A program made the translations under genes and the position numbers. The notes under the pieces are model-generated. The model saw only the letters and a program-made list of their open reading frames with translations, ran no database searches and was not told where the DNA came from. Positions 14,912 to 24,579 of a stretch of DNA of 25,844 nt are shown one piece after another (within the stretch, counting starts at the first letter, position 1; each line of letters starts with the position of its first letter). The DNA comes from Rhodobiaceae bacterium (GTDB taxonomy: Bacteria; Pseudomonadota; Alphaproteobacteria; Parvibaculales; Parvibaculaceae): assembly GCA_027352645.1 (NCBI GenBank), contig DAIEIL010000006.1:1-25844 (forward strand), in the 5' to 3' direction.

Positions 14912-15151
14912 GTGTCCCATCAACTTCTCCATCTTGTGTTCGGCGGCGAACTTGAGGATCTGGAAGGGACGGATTTCCGCGATACGTCCCGCCTCGATGT
15001 CGTCGGTATCTTTCCCGATTATGCCAGCGCCTACCGGGCCTGGAAGGGTGCCGCGCTGCGGACGGTCGATAACGCCCATATGCGCTATTTCATCGTTCAT
15101 CTGCATCGCCTGCTCGATCCGACCCACGCCCCCGCGGAGCACGACGAATGA
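14912..15151 (+). CDS. DUF4170 domain protein
   Basis: A 79-residue protein reading MSHQLLHLVFGGELEDL, then DFRDTSRLDVVGIFPDYASA and VDNAHMRYFIVHLHRLLDP, which match DUF4170. The family has the look of a small alpha/beta cytoplasmic protein; its function is unknown. The start is GTG at 14912 with GAGGTAG about 7-9 bases upstream. The stop overlaps the tspO start by 4 bases (ATGA). It follows the inositol-monophosphatase-type gene by 52 bases, its usual neighbour in alphaproteobacteria. Confidence 0.87.
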   Translation: MSHQLLHLVFGGELEDLEGTDFRDTSRLDVVGIFPDYASAYRAWKGAALRTVDNAHMRYFIVHLHRLLDPTHAPAEHDE

Positions 15152-15690
15152 CCGGCGAAATTACTTCGCCGGGCGGGCGCATGTCCCCCGGGCCTTCATC
15201 GCAAACGCCCGGCACCATCCAGTCGATCCTGCTGCTTTTCGGCTTTCTCGCCTTCGTCTTCACCTTTGCCGGCCTTGGCGGCTACGTCACCTCGGCCAAT
15301 ATCGAGACCTGGTACGCGACGCTCCAGAAGCCATCCCTCACGCCGGAAAACTGGGTTTTTCCGGTCGTCTGGAACTTCCTCTATTTCCTGATGGGACTTT
15401 CCGGCTGGCTCGTCTGGCGCGCGGCGGGCGGCTTTATCGCGGGCGGCGCCGCGCTCTCCATCTTCGGTGCCCAAGTCATGCTCAACTTCAGCTGGAGTGT
15501 GGTTTTCTTCGGCCTGCACAGCCCGGGCGGCGCCCTGATCGAGATCTTCGTGCTGCTTGCCGCCGTGGTCGCCAACATCCTGGCCTTCTGGCGCTTCAGC
15601 AAGCTCGCCGCCCTGCTCCTGCTCCCCTACCTTGCATGGAGCCTCTTCGCGACCTATCTGACGGCCATGGTCTGGCTCCTGAACAGCTGA
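15148..15690 (+). CDS. tspO: TspO/MBR family tryptophan-rich sensory protein
   Basis: A 180-residue membrane protein with five hydrophobic helices. TspO motifs are clear: TWYATLQKPSLTPENWVFPV with VWNFLYFLMGLSGWLVW, then AQVMLNFSWSVVFFG and LPYLAWSLFATYL. TspO binds porphyrins and related ligands; in Rhodobacter it tunes photosynthesis gene expression in response to oxygen. The ATG at 15148 overlaps the DUF4170 stop; an in-frame ATG at 15181 would remove an 11-residue polar extension that is longer than usual. It ends a pmbA-phosphatase-DUF4170-tspO unit and is followed by the promoter region for the MsbA-like gene. Confidence 0.93.
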   Translation: MTGEITSPGGRMSPGPSSQTPGTIQSILLLFGFLAFVFTFAGLGGYVTSANIETWYATLQKPSLTPENWVFPVVWNFLYFLMGLSGWLVWRAAGGFIAGGAALSIFGAQVMLNFSWSVVFFGLHSPGGALIEIFVLLAAVVANILAFWRFSKLAALLLLPYLAWSLFATYLTAMVWLLNS

Positions 15691-15738
15691 GCCGGCAAGT
15701 GCCGTAGGGCCAAAAAACCTAGCCTGCGCGGGCCTTTA

Positions 15739-15750
15739 CCTTATATAAGG
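15739..15750 (+). promoter_or_regulatory. Candidate -10 region upstream of the MsbA-like gene
   Basis: CCTTATATAAGG is a perfect 12-base palindrome, very AT-rich for its surroundings. ATATAAG within it resembles elements before pmbA (12630) and lpxL (20932). No -35 hexamer at standard spacing was found, so this is a weak call. Confidence 0.35.
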
Positions 15751-15872
15751 CGGGGTCTACGGCGGTGGCGGCTCGGCCCCCGCCATGATATGGTTTGGGC
15801 CTTAAAGCCGCGGAAACTCCGGCATTTTACCATTCTCCCATGCCCGCCAGACACCATGTGACGAGGCCGCAG

Positions 15873-17752
<1,880 letters not shown>

Positions 17753-17756
<4 letters not shown>

Positions 17757-18514
17757 GGCGCGAAGGAATGTCATTCGGCAGGGATATCGCAAAGAACGAA
17801 TGGGTGCAGACGGCAGTGGCGTTTCTCGCTGCCATGCTGATAAGGCTCGTGCGGCGCACTAGCCGTTTCGAAGTGCGCCGCGGCGACATCGCGGCCCGCT
17901 TCTGGACCGGCGACGAGCCGTTCATCGGCGCGACATGGCACGGACAGAACCTCATTCTGCCGACCTTCTGGCACAACTGGCGTGAAATGCGCATCCTCGT
18001 CTCGCGTCATGGCGATGGCGAGATCGTTTCCCAGGTCATGCATTTCCTCGGCGTCGGCACGATCCGCGGCTCGGGTGTGCCGAAGGGCGAGGAACGGCGC
18101 GAGAAGCACAAGGGCAAGGGCGGCGCGGGCGCGCTGCGCGCCATGGTGCGCGCGCTTGGCGAAAATGTTTCGGTCGGCATGACCGCCGACCTGCCCCCCG
18201 GCCCTGCGCGCAAGGCAGGCGACGGCATCGTCATGCTGGCGCGGCTTTCCGGCTGCCCCATCGTGCCCGTCGCCGCGACGACGCGCGCGCGCATCCAGCT
18301 CAACAACTGGGACAAGTTCACGATCAATCTGCCCTTCTCCAAGGGCGCTCTGGTCTGGGGCGAGCCGATCTATGTGCCCCGCGATGCCGATCCCGAGACG
18401 CTTGAGGAGGTCCGCCGCCGCGTCGAGGAGGAACTCAACGCGGTCAGCGAAGAAGCCGAGATCATCGTCGGCCGCAAACCGAAGCCCCTGGGCGCCGGGG
18501 CGGCAGCGCTTTGA
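17753..18514 (+). CDS. DUF374 lysophospholipid acyltransferase-like protein
   Basis: A 253-residue protein with one N-terminal hydrophobic segment (VQTAVAFLAAMLIRLV). DUF374 features: ATWHGQNLILPTFW (H63), LVSRHGDGEIVSQVMHFLG, TIRGSG, GGAGALRAMVRAL and GCPIVPVAATTRARI with WDKFTINLPFSKG. It lacks a simple HX4D/E after H63; the WHG histidine is the likely catalytic one in this family. Placed between the MsbA-like gene and waaA, it probably adds an acyl chain to an envelope lipid, but the substrate is unknown. The GTG at 17753 overlaps the msbA stop (GTGA); an in-frame ATG at 17768 follows GAAGGA too closely to use it well. The stop overlaps waaA. Confidence 0.87.
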
Positions 18515-19833
18515 ACGGCATGGCGACCGGTCGTTCTCATCGAAGCGAGAGCGCCGGGCTCGGCCTCACGGCTTATCGCCTGGCGACGCGCGCCCTCGGC
18601 CCTGCACTTCCGCTGCTCCTTGCTCTGCGCATGCGGCGCGGCAAGGAAGATGCCCGCCGCCTGACCGAGCGCTGCGGCATTCCCTCCCTCGACAGGCCGG
18701 ATGGAAAGCTCGTCTGGATTCACGCGGCAAGCGTGGGCGAGTCTCTCTCCGTGCTGCCGCTCATCGACCGGCTGATTGCGGCGGGCCTCCATGTTCTCAT
18801 CACCACGGGCACCGTCACCTCCGCGCATCTCATGGAGGAGCGCCTGCCCGAAGGTGCAATCCATCAATTCGCGGCGCTCGATCACCCTGACTACACCGCG
18901 CGGTTTCTCGATTACTGGAAGCCCGATCTCGCGGTCTGGGTCGAATCCGAATTCTGGCCGAACCTGATCGTCTCGGCCCATGAGCGCGGCATTCCGCTCG
19001 CGCTCGTCAACGCCCGCATCACGCAACGTTCGTTTGAAGGTTGGCAACGCTTTCCGCGCTTTATCGCCAATCTTCTCGGCCGCTTCTCGCTGCTTCTCGC
19101 GCAGGACGAAGCGAGCGCGCGACGCCTCGAAGGGCTCGGCGCTCATGCCGTCGGCACGCCCGGCAATCTGAAACACGACGCGGCGCCGCTCACCGCCGAC
19201 GACGCCAAGCTTGCGACGCTTCGCGATGCCATCGGCGGGCGGCCCGTATGGATCGCAACCAATACCCATGAAGGCGAGGAGCAGGTCGCTGCCGACGCCC
19301 ATCTTGCGCTCGCTTCCGCCCATCCCGGCCTGCTCACGCTGATCGTACCTCGCCATCCGGCGCGAGGCGCAACGATCGCGACAGAGCTGAAAAAGCGCGG
19401 CCTCGCCGTCGCCCAGCGTTCGCTCGGCGACGCGATCACCCCGGCGACCGATGTCTATCTCGCCGATACGCTAGGCGAACTCGGCATCTTCTATCGCCTC
19501 GCCGACATCGCCTTTATCGGCGGCACACTGACGAACACAGGCGGCCACAATCCCTTCGAACCGGCAAGGCTTCATGCGGCACTGATCGCGGGTCCGAGCG
19601 ATTTCAACTTCGCCGAGAGCTATTCGAGCTTCGAAAAGGCAGACGCGATGATCCGCATCGACGATGCGGCATCGCTTGCGAATGCGGTCGCGCGCCTCCT
19701 CGACGATGGCCTGGAGCGCAAGCGCCGCTGCGATGCGGCCGAAGCGATTGCCAGCACATCGAGTGGCGCAACCGACCGGACGGCCACGGCGCTGCTGTCG
19801 CTGATGAAGACGCCGGGAGGCCGCCATGCGTGA
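18511..19833 (+). CDS. waaA: 3-deoxy-D-manno-octulosonic acid (Kdo) transferase
   Basis: A 440-residue GT30-family glycosyltransferase that moves Kdo from CMP-Kdo onto lipid IVA at the inner membrane. An N-terminal helix (LGPALPLLLALRMRRGKE) is followed by WIHAASVGESLSVLPL, whose Glu (E77) is the catalytic base of WaaA. Other blocks are ITTGTVTSAHLM, WVESEFWPNLI, LVNARITQRSF and GGTLTNTGGHNPFEPA for CMP-Kdo binding. The TTG at 18511 overlaps the previous stop (TTGA); ATG at 18520 is nearly as good and neither has a strong ribosome-binding site. The 3' end overlaps lpxK by 8 bases. One copy is present; whether it adds one or two Kdo cannot be told from sequence. Confidence 0.95.
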   Translation: MNGMATGRSHRSESAGLGLTAYRLATRALGPALPLLLALRMRRGKEDARRLTERCGIPSLDRPDGKLVWIHAASVGESLSVLPLIDRLIAAGLHVLITTGTVTSAHLMEERLPEGAIHQFAALDHPDYTARFLDYWKPDLAVWVESEFWPNLIVSAHERGIPLALVNARITQRSFEGWQRFPRFIANLLGRFSLLLAQDEASARRLEGLGAHAVGTPGNLKHDAAPLTADDAKLATLRDAIGGRPVWIATNTHEGEEQVAADAHLALASAHPGLLTLIVPRHPARGATIATELKKRGLAVAQRSLGDAITPATDVYLADTLGELGIFYRLADIAFIGGTLTNTGGHNPFEPARLHAALIAGPSDFNFAESYSSFEKADAMIRIDDAASLANAVARLLDDGLERKRRCDAAEAIASTSSGATDRTATALLSLMKTPGGRHA

Positions 19834-20881
19834 ACCGCGCTTCTGGCAGGCCCCGCGCGCGGGCGAAGTCCGCATCGTCCCGCGCCTTCTCGCACCGGCT
19901 GCCTTCCTTTACGGATTTGCCGGGCGCATGCGCAAACGCTTCGCCACGCCCGAACGCGCGGCTGTGCCCGTCATCTGCATCGGCAACATGACGGTGGGCG
20001 GCACCGGAAAAACGCCGCTGGCGCTGACGCTTGCCGGCCGCCTTGTTGGACAAGGCGAAAAGCTGCACTTCCTGTCGCGCGGCTATGGCGGCTCTGAAAA
20101 GGGGCCGCTCCGCGTCGACGCCGACAAACACAGCACGGAGCAGGTGGGCGACGAGCCGCTGCTTCTCGCCGCCGTTGCGCCGACCTGGGTTTCCGCCGAC
20201 CGCGCGGAAGGTGCGGCCGCCGCCGTTCGCGACGGCGCGTCGCTCATCATGATGGATGACGGGCTCCAGAATCCAACGCTCGAAAAGGATTTCTCCATCC
20301 TCGTGATCGATGCGGCGGCAGGGCTCGGCAACGGTCGGCTCATTCCCGCCGGACCATTGCGCGAACGGATGGACGATGCGCTTTCGCGCGTCGGTGCCGT
20401 CATCATCATCGGTCGCGGCCACGCCGCGGACAGGCTCGCGGCCCGCGCCCGCGCCCGCGCCATCCCGGCCTTCCGCGCCATATTGCGCGCCGCGCCCGCA
20501 CCGGAACTCGACGGGCTGCCCGTGCTCGCCTTTGCCGGCATCGGACGGCCCGAAAAATTCTATGCAACGCTCCGCGAGCTCCATGCCGATATCCTAGCCA
20601 CCGAGGATTTCCCCGACCATCACGCCTTCACCGAGCGCGAGGCGCTTAACCTTCTCGTCCGCGCCCGTGACCTCAACGCGACACTCGTTACCACGGAGAA
20701 GGACCTGGCGCGGCTCCGCAACGCGCCTGCGGGAAGCGCCCGCGCCCAGCTCCGCGACGCCGCAAAGACCATCTCGGTCCGCGCCCTGATCGACGATTTC
20801 GCGAGCTTCGAGCGGCTGCTTCAGGATCAGATCAAGCTCGCCCGCAATCGCGCGGCCAAGCGCGCGGCGCAGACGGTCTGA
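19826..20881 (+). CDS. lpxK: Tetraacyldisaccharide 4'-kinase
   Basis: A 351-residue kinase that phosphorylates the 4' position of tetraacyldisaccharide 1-phosphate to give lipid IVA, at the inner membrane. The N-terminal helix region (IVPRLLAPAAFLYGFAGRMR) is followed by Walker A GNMTVGGTGKTP (53-64), LSRGYGG, QVGDEPLLLA, MMDDGLQNPTL (D144, D145) and AGPLRERM, all diagnostic of LpxK; a C-terminal TTEKDLARL block also fits. ATG 19826 lies within the last codons of waaA (8-base overlap). Of the enzymes here, LpxK acts before WaaA in the pathway even though its gene comes after it. Confidence 0.96.
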   Translation: MREPRFWQAPRAGEVRIVPRLLAPAAFLYGFAGRMRKRFATPERAAVPVICIGNMTVGGTGKTPLALTLAGRLVGQGEKLHFLSRGYGGSEKGPLRVDADKHSTEQVGDEPLLLAAVAPTWVSADRAEGAAAAVRDGASLIMMDDGLQNPTLEKDFSILVIDAAAGLGNGRLIPAGPLRERMDDALSRVGAVIIIGRGHAADRLAARARARAIPAFRAILRAAPAPELDGLPVLAFAGIGRPEKFYATLRELHADILATEDFPDHHAFTEREALNLLVRARDLNATLVTTEKDLARLRNAPAGSARAQLRDAAKTISVRALIDDFASFERLLQDQIKLARNRAAKRAAQTV

Positions 20882-20929
20882 GGAATGAGGCAGGCTGAGG
20901 CATCAGGCTCGCCAGAGGCGCGGCTCGGC

Positions 20930-20938
20930 TGATATAAG
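20930..20938 (+). promoter_or_regulatory. Extended -10 candidate before the LpxL-like gene
   Basis: TGATATAAG has the TGn extension and a 5/6 -10 match, 31 bases before ATG 20970. No -35 match is seen, as is normal for extended -10 promoters. It would allow this acyltransferase to be transcribed separately from lpxK, which ends 88 bases upstream. Confidence 0.4.
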
Positions 20939-20969
20939 CGGCGGCGAAAGAGCAAGGCACCCGAACCAG

Positions 20970-21851
20970 ATGTTTGCGAAGAAAATCCAGTACCTCGCGG
21001 AGATAGCGCTACTGAAGGCGATGCTCGCCTTCTGCCGCATGCTGGGTCTCGACCGTTCGTCCGCGCTGGGCGGCTGGCTCGGCCGCAATCTGGGCCCGAA
21101 GCTTGGCATCACGCGGCGCGCACGAGGCAACATAAAACGCGCCATGCCCGAACTCTCGACTGAAGAGGTCGAGCGCATCGTTATCGGCATGTGGGACAAT
21201 CTCGGCCGCACCGCCTTCGAATATGCCTATCTCGACAAATTCGGACAGCCGGAAGAGCGCCATCGTCTCGAAGTCGTCGGCGTTGAGACCCTGCTCGCCT
21301 ATGCCGCAGCCGGCAGGGGCGGCATTCTGATATCGGGGCATTTCGCCAATTGGGAACTCATGCCGCTTGCCATGCGGCTCGAAGGGCTCGACGGCGGTGG
21401 CGTCTACCGCGCGGCGAACAACCCTTATGTGAACGACTGGATGGTGACGATGCGGCGCGAGCTGATCGTGCCCGAGCAGATCGCGAAGGGCCCCAAGGGT
21501 GCCCGCCTGCTGATCCAGGCCATACGCGACAAGCGCTTCGTCGCCATGCTGATCGACCAGCGGCTGACCGAAGGCATCGAGGCGAAGCTCTTCGGCCTTC
21601 CCGCCATGACGACGCCGACTCCCGCGGTGTTGGCGCTGCGTTACAAGGCCGCGCTGGTTCCGGCATCAATCGTTCGCACCAAGGGGGCACATTTTCGCGT
21701 CACGGTCCATGAGCCCGTCGTCATCGACAACGATGCGGAACCGACAGGCGAAATCCTTCGCGTGACGCAATTGCTGAACGACTTCCTCGAAGCGCGCATC
21801 CGCGAACATCCCGAAGGATGGTTCTGGCTGCACAATCGCTGGAAAGATTGA
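20970..21851 (+). CDS. LpxL/HtrB-like lipid A lauroyl/secondary acyltransferase
   Basis: A 293-residue protein of the LpxL/LpxM family, which adds secondary acyl chains to Kdo-lipid A from acyl-ACP. The catalytic HX4E motif is SGHFANWE (H124, E129). Also typical are the RGNIKRAMPEL region, GVYRAANNPYVNDW, FVAMLIDQRLTEGI with an active-site Asp, FGLPAMTTPTPAVLAL and the closing PEGWFWLHNRW. An N-terminal hydrophobic stretch (LLKAMLAFCRMLG) would anchor it in the inner membrane. It follows lpxK by 88 bases and probably has its own extended -10 promoter. Whether it is the LpxL or LpxM equivalent cannot be told; no acpXL-type long-chain acyl cluster is present. Confidence 0.93.
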   Translation: MFAKKIQYLAEIALLKAMLAFCRMLGLDRSSALGGWLGRNLGPKLGITRRARGNIKRAMPELSTEEVERIVIGMWDNLGRTAFEYAYLDKFGQPEERHRLEVVGVETLLAYAAAGRGGILISGHFANWELMPLAMRLEGLDGGGVYRAANNPYVNDWMVTMRRELIVPEQIAKGPKGARLLIQAIRDKRFVAMLIDQRLTEGIEAKLFGLPAMTTPTPAVLALRYKAALVPASIVRTKGAHFRVTVHEPVVIDNDAEPTGEILRVTQLLNDFLEARIREHPEGWFWLHNRWKD

Positions 21852-21858
21852 GCGACGA

Positions 21859-22713
21859 TCAGTCGCCGCCGACAGCCGCGCCGGATACGGCACCCGCCGC
21901 CGAAACGCCCGGCACCAGCAGCGATGGATCGATATGCGCCTCGCGCCAGACCATGGCCCAGTGCAGATGCGGGCCGGTCGCGCGACCCGTCTGGCCGACG
22001 GCGCCGATCGGATCGCCCTGAGCTACGCGCTGCCCCGCTTTCACATCGATGCGTGACATATGCATCATGATGCTGATGACGCCCTGCCCGTGGTCGATAA
22101 AGACGAGCCCGCCTTCGAAATACATGTCGGGCTCTGCCAGCCGCACGATGCCGGCGGCAGGCGCAACGATGGCAGCGCCGACGGGTGCGGCGACATCGAC
22201 GCCGTAATGCGGATTTTTCGGCTCGCCATTGTAGAAGCGCTGGCTCCCGAAGACGCCTGAAATAACACCCTTCGCGGGCCAGATGAAATGCCCGGCGAAC
22301 CACTCCTGCGGCGTATCGTTCGGGCGGGCTGCGGCCTTCATCGCGACCTCGCGCCTGATCCTCGCCAGCGCCTCCGGCGGCGGATTGACGAGCGCGGGCG
22401 CGATCTTCTCGATGCGCTGGATCTGCCAAGCGCGCGGCGCGACGGCGAGGGTCTTCGTCTCGACCCTTCCGTCAGGCAGCGTCACGACGAGCTTCGATGT
22501 TGGCCCATGATCGCGGTCGAAACCGATGGCGAAAACCCCATCCGGCGACGCAGGCAGGTTTTCTCCATCGAGCGCGGCCTTCGCGCCGGGCGCCGTCCGC
22601 ACGACGACAAGCGACCCCTGCTCCACCGCGCCCGCGAGCACGGTTGCGGCGCGTGCCGGAAGACCGGCAAACGCCACCGCGCCCAAAAGGAAAAGCGCAG
22701 CGAAGCGGCTCAT
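21859..22713 (-). CDS. M23 family metallopeptidase (LytM-like), secreted
   Basis: A 284-residue exported protein with a signal peptide (residues 1-22, ending PARA). The C-terminal LytM domain has all zinc and catalytic residues: H169 and D173 in HYGVDVAAP, H217 in MHMS, and H248 and H250 in GPHLHW, so it should be an active peptidoglycan endopeptidase. The N-terminal half (to about residue 135) is a beta-rich domain of unknown role seen in related alphaproteobacterial M23 proteins. The ATG overlaps the DUF2093 stop by 4 bases (ATGA), so it is translated with the upstream gene. It converges with the LpxL-like gene with only 7 bases between stops and no terminator seen. Confidence 0.93.
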   Translation of the reverse strand: MSRFAALFLLGAVAFAGLPARAATVLAGAVEQGSLVVVRTAPGAKAALDGENLPASPDGVFAIGFDRDHGPTSKLVVTLPDGRVETKTLAVAPRAWQIQRIEKIAPALVNPPPEALARIRREVAMKAAARPNDTPQEWFAGHFIWPAKGVISGVFGSQRFYNGEPKNPHYGVDVAAPVGAAIVAPAAGIVRLAEPDMYFEGGLVFIDHGQGVISIMMHMSRIDVKAGQRVAQGDPIGAVGQTGRATGPHLHWAMVWREAHIDPSLLVPGVSAAGAVSGAAVGGD

Positions 22714-22943
22714 TTGCGCGGAAATAACGAGGGATATTTCTGCTGATGACGTTCCAGCGAGGCTTCGGGACTTTCGTATGCTTCCTGGAGGTCAACACTC
22801 CAGTAGCGCAGATCGTCGAGAAGAATGCGGTGGCCCGTGACCGCACAGGTCACATAGGCGCCGGGACGCACGACGTGAAAATCGCCATCGCCATAGACGA
22901 TTTCGGCCTCTCCGCCATTGCCCGTATTATCGATCCTGTTCAT
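22710..22943 (-). CDS. DUF2093 domain protein
   Basis: A 77-residue protein: AEIVYGDGDFHVVRPGAYV, CAVTGHRILLDDLRYWSVDLQEAY and SPEASLERH are the DUF2093 signature. It is a short alphaproteobacterial protein of unknown function; the single Cys and the CAVTG...I.L..LRYWSV run suggest a small compact domain. It lies 40 bases after xseA and overlaps the M23 peptidase start. In several Rhizobiales the family is instead found right after lpxK. The ATG at 22943 has no strong ribosome-binding site, so translation may depend on the upstream gene. Confidence 0.9.
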   Translation of the reverse strand: MNRIDNTGNGGEAEIVYGDGDFHVVRPGAYVTCAVTGHRILLDDLRYWSVDLQEAYESPEASLERHQQKYPSLFPRK

Positions 22944-22983
22944 GGCCGCATTCTAACCGGCTGCCGCCAGAACTTCAAAGGCG

Positions 22984-24444
22984 CTAGAGAAGGCTTCCCT
23001 GTGAACCGCCGCCTTCTTTTTTACGCGCCGCCAGCTTCGGCGCCTCCACGCCGCTGACCACGACGCCGATGCGGTCCTCATGCGCGAATTCGATGTCGAG
23101 GCCCACGCCGGGCTTGAGCCCCGCCGATGCGCGGACAGGTTTGCCGTCCGCCCCTCGCACGACCGCAAAGCCGCGCTCCAGAACGCCCTGATAGGAATAG
23201 GATTGGAGCAGCTTGCCCGCGCCGTCGAGGCGGCGCGCCAGATCGGCGAGATGCCGCCGCTCCGCCGCGACTGCCCGCTTGTCATATTGATCGAGACGCT
23301 TCTTTCCATCCGCGATCTTGAAGCGAATGAACTGCGTCGTAAGCTTGCCTTCGATGCGGCTGAGCCGCGCGCGCTTGGTCTCGGCGGCGCGCCTCAACGC
23401 AAGGCCGAGCCGCTCGCCGATATGGTCGAAACGCTGACGCGGCAGCGCGATCAGATCCTGCAGTCGCGGCAGGCCGCGCGCGAGGCCTTTCAACTGCGCA
23501 CGTGAATTTTCGACGAGCCGCGTTTCCGCGCGCAGCAGCCGCCGTTCGAGATCGAGCACATTGGCAAGGCAATCGGCGCGCACGGGCACGGCCATTTCGG
23601 CGGCCGCCGTCGGCGTCGGCGCGCGCTTGTCGGCGGCGTAGTCGATCAGCGTCACATCGGTTTCGTGGCCCACCGCCGCGATGAGTGGAATGTCGCTTGC
23701 GGCCGCAGCACGCACGACGACTTCCTCGTTGAAGCCCCAGAGGTCTTCAATGGAGCCCCCGCCACGCGCCACGATGAGAAGATCGGGCCTTGGAATTTTC
23801 CCGCCAGGCTTGAGCCTGTTGAAACCCTCAATAGCCGCTGCGACTTCCGCCGCCGCCGTTTCGCCCTGCACGCGCACGGGCCAGACGATGACCTGGCGCG
23901 GGAAGCGATCGGCCAGCCGATGCAGAATATCGCGAATGACGGCGCCGGTCGGGCTCGTGATGACGCCGATGACGTCCGGGATATGCGGCAGCTTCTTCTT
24001 GCGTTCCGCCGCGAAAAGACCCTCCGCCGCGAGCTTCTTGCGCCGTTCTTCGAGCAGCGCCATCAGCGCGCCGACGCCAGCGGGCTCCAGCTGCTCGATC
24101 ACAATCTGATATTTCGAACTGCCGGGATAAGTGGTGAGCTTGCCCGTCGCGATCACTTCGAGCCCTTCGGCAGGCTTGAAGCGGAGCTTGGAATAAACGC
24201 CTTTCCAGATCACGGCTTCGAGCCGGGCGCTCTCGTCCTTCAGCGCGAAATAGGAATGGCCGGAGGAATGGACGCCGCGAAAGCCCGTGATCTCACCGCG
24301 CACGCGCACATGGCCGAACGTCTCCTCGACCGTCCGCTTCAGCGCGAAGGAAAGCTCGCTGACCGAGAATTCATGGGCGTTGCCGCCCGCTTCGCCCGAG
24401 GCGGAAGCGGCGGATTTGCGCCTGCCTGGCACTGGTTCGGTCAT
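22984..24444 (-). CDS. xseA: Exodeoxyribonuclease VII large subunit
   Basis: A 486-residue protein, slightly longer than usual because of a polar N-terminal extension (to about residue 25). The OB-fold domain begins at EFSVSELSFALKRTVEETFG. The catalytic core has GVITSPTGAVIRDI, RGGGSIEDLWGFNEE and AAVGHETDVTLIDYAAD with the conserved His and Asp, followed by RAPTPTAAAE. The region after that is a long charged helical stretch, as expected for the coiled-coil that binds XseB, then a beta-rich tail (GFAVVRGADGKPV). The ATG at 24444 has GGAG 4-5 bases upstream. xseB is not in the window. It is divergent from purD, an arrangement common in alphaproteobacteria. Confidence 0.96.
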   Translation of the reverse strand: MTEPVPGRRKSAASASGEAGGNAHEFSVSELSFALKRTVEETFGHVRVRGEITGFRGVHSSGHSYFALKDESARLEAVIWKGVYSKLRFKPAEGLEVIATGKLTTYPGSSKYQIVIEQLEPAGVGALMALLEERRKKLAAEGLFAAERKKKLPHIPDVIGVITSPTGAVIRDILHRLADRFPRQVIVWPVRVQGETAAAEVAAAIEGFNRLKPGGKIPRPDLLIVARGGGSIEDLWGFNEEVVVRAAAASDIPLIAAVGHETDVTLIDYAADKRAPTPTAAAEMAVPVRADCLANVLDLERRLLRAETRLVENSRAQLKGLARGLPRLQDLIALPRQRFDHIGERLGLALRRAAETKRARLSRIEGKLTTQFIRFKIADGKKRLDQYDKRAVAAERRHLADLARRLDGAGKLLQSYSYQGVLERGFAVVRGADGKPVRASAGLKPGVGLDIEFAHEDRIGVVVSGVEAPKLAARKKEGGGSQGSLL

Positions 24445-24524
24445 CGGACTCCGGGCGGGATATGGTTAATAAAGAGGCGCGGACTTGCCTGAATCGGCCC
24501 CCATGTTACAAGGAAAACCTTTCC

Positions 24525-24548
24525 GGCCGTAACCTTAAGGTCGCGGCC
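24525..24548. promoter_or_regulatory. Imperfect 24-base palindrome between xseA and purD
   Basis: GGCCG (24525-24529) and CGGCC (24544-24548) flank the perfect inner palindrome ACCTTAAGGT (24532-24541); both dyads share the same centre (24536.5), with two mismatched positions on each side between them. It lies 32 bases before the purD ATG. It could be an operator shared by the divergent genes or a hairpin in the purD leader. A second small dyad, GGAAA-ACC-TTTCC, lies just upstream at 24512-24524. Confidence 0.4.
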
Positions 24549-24579
24549 CCGCTCACGAAATCAGGGAAGCTTTCACGGC

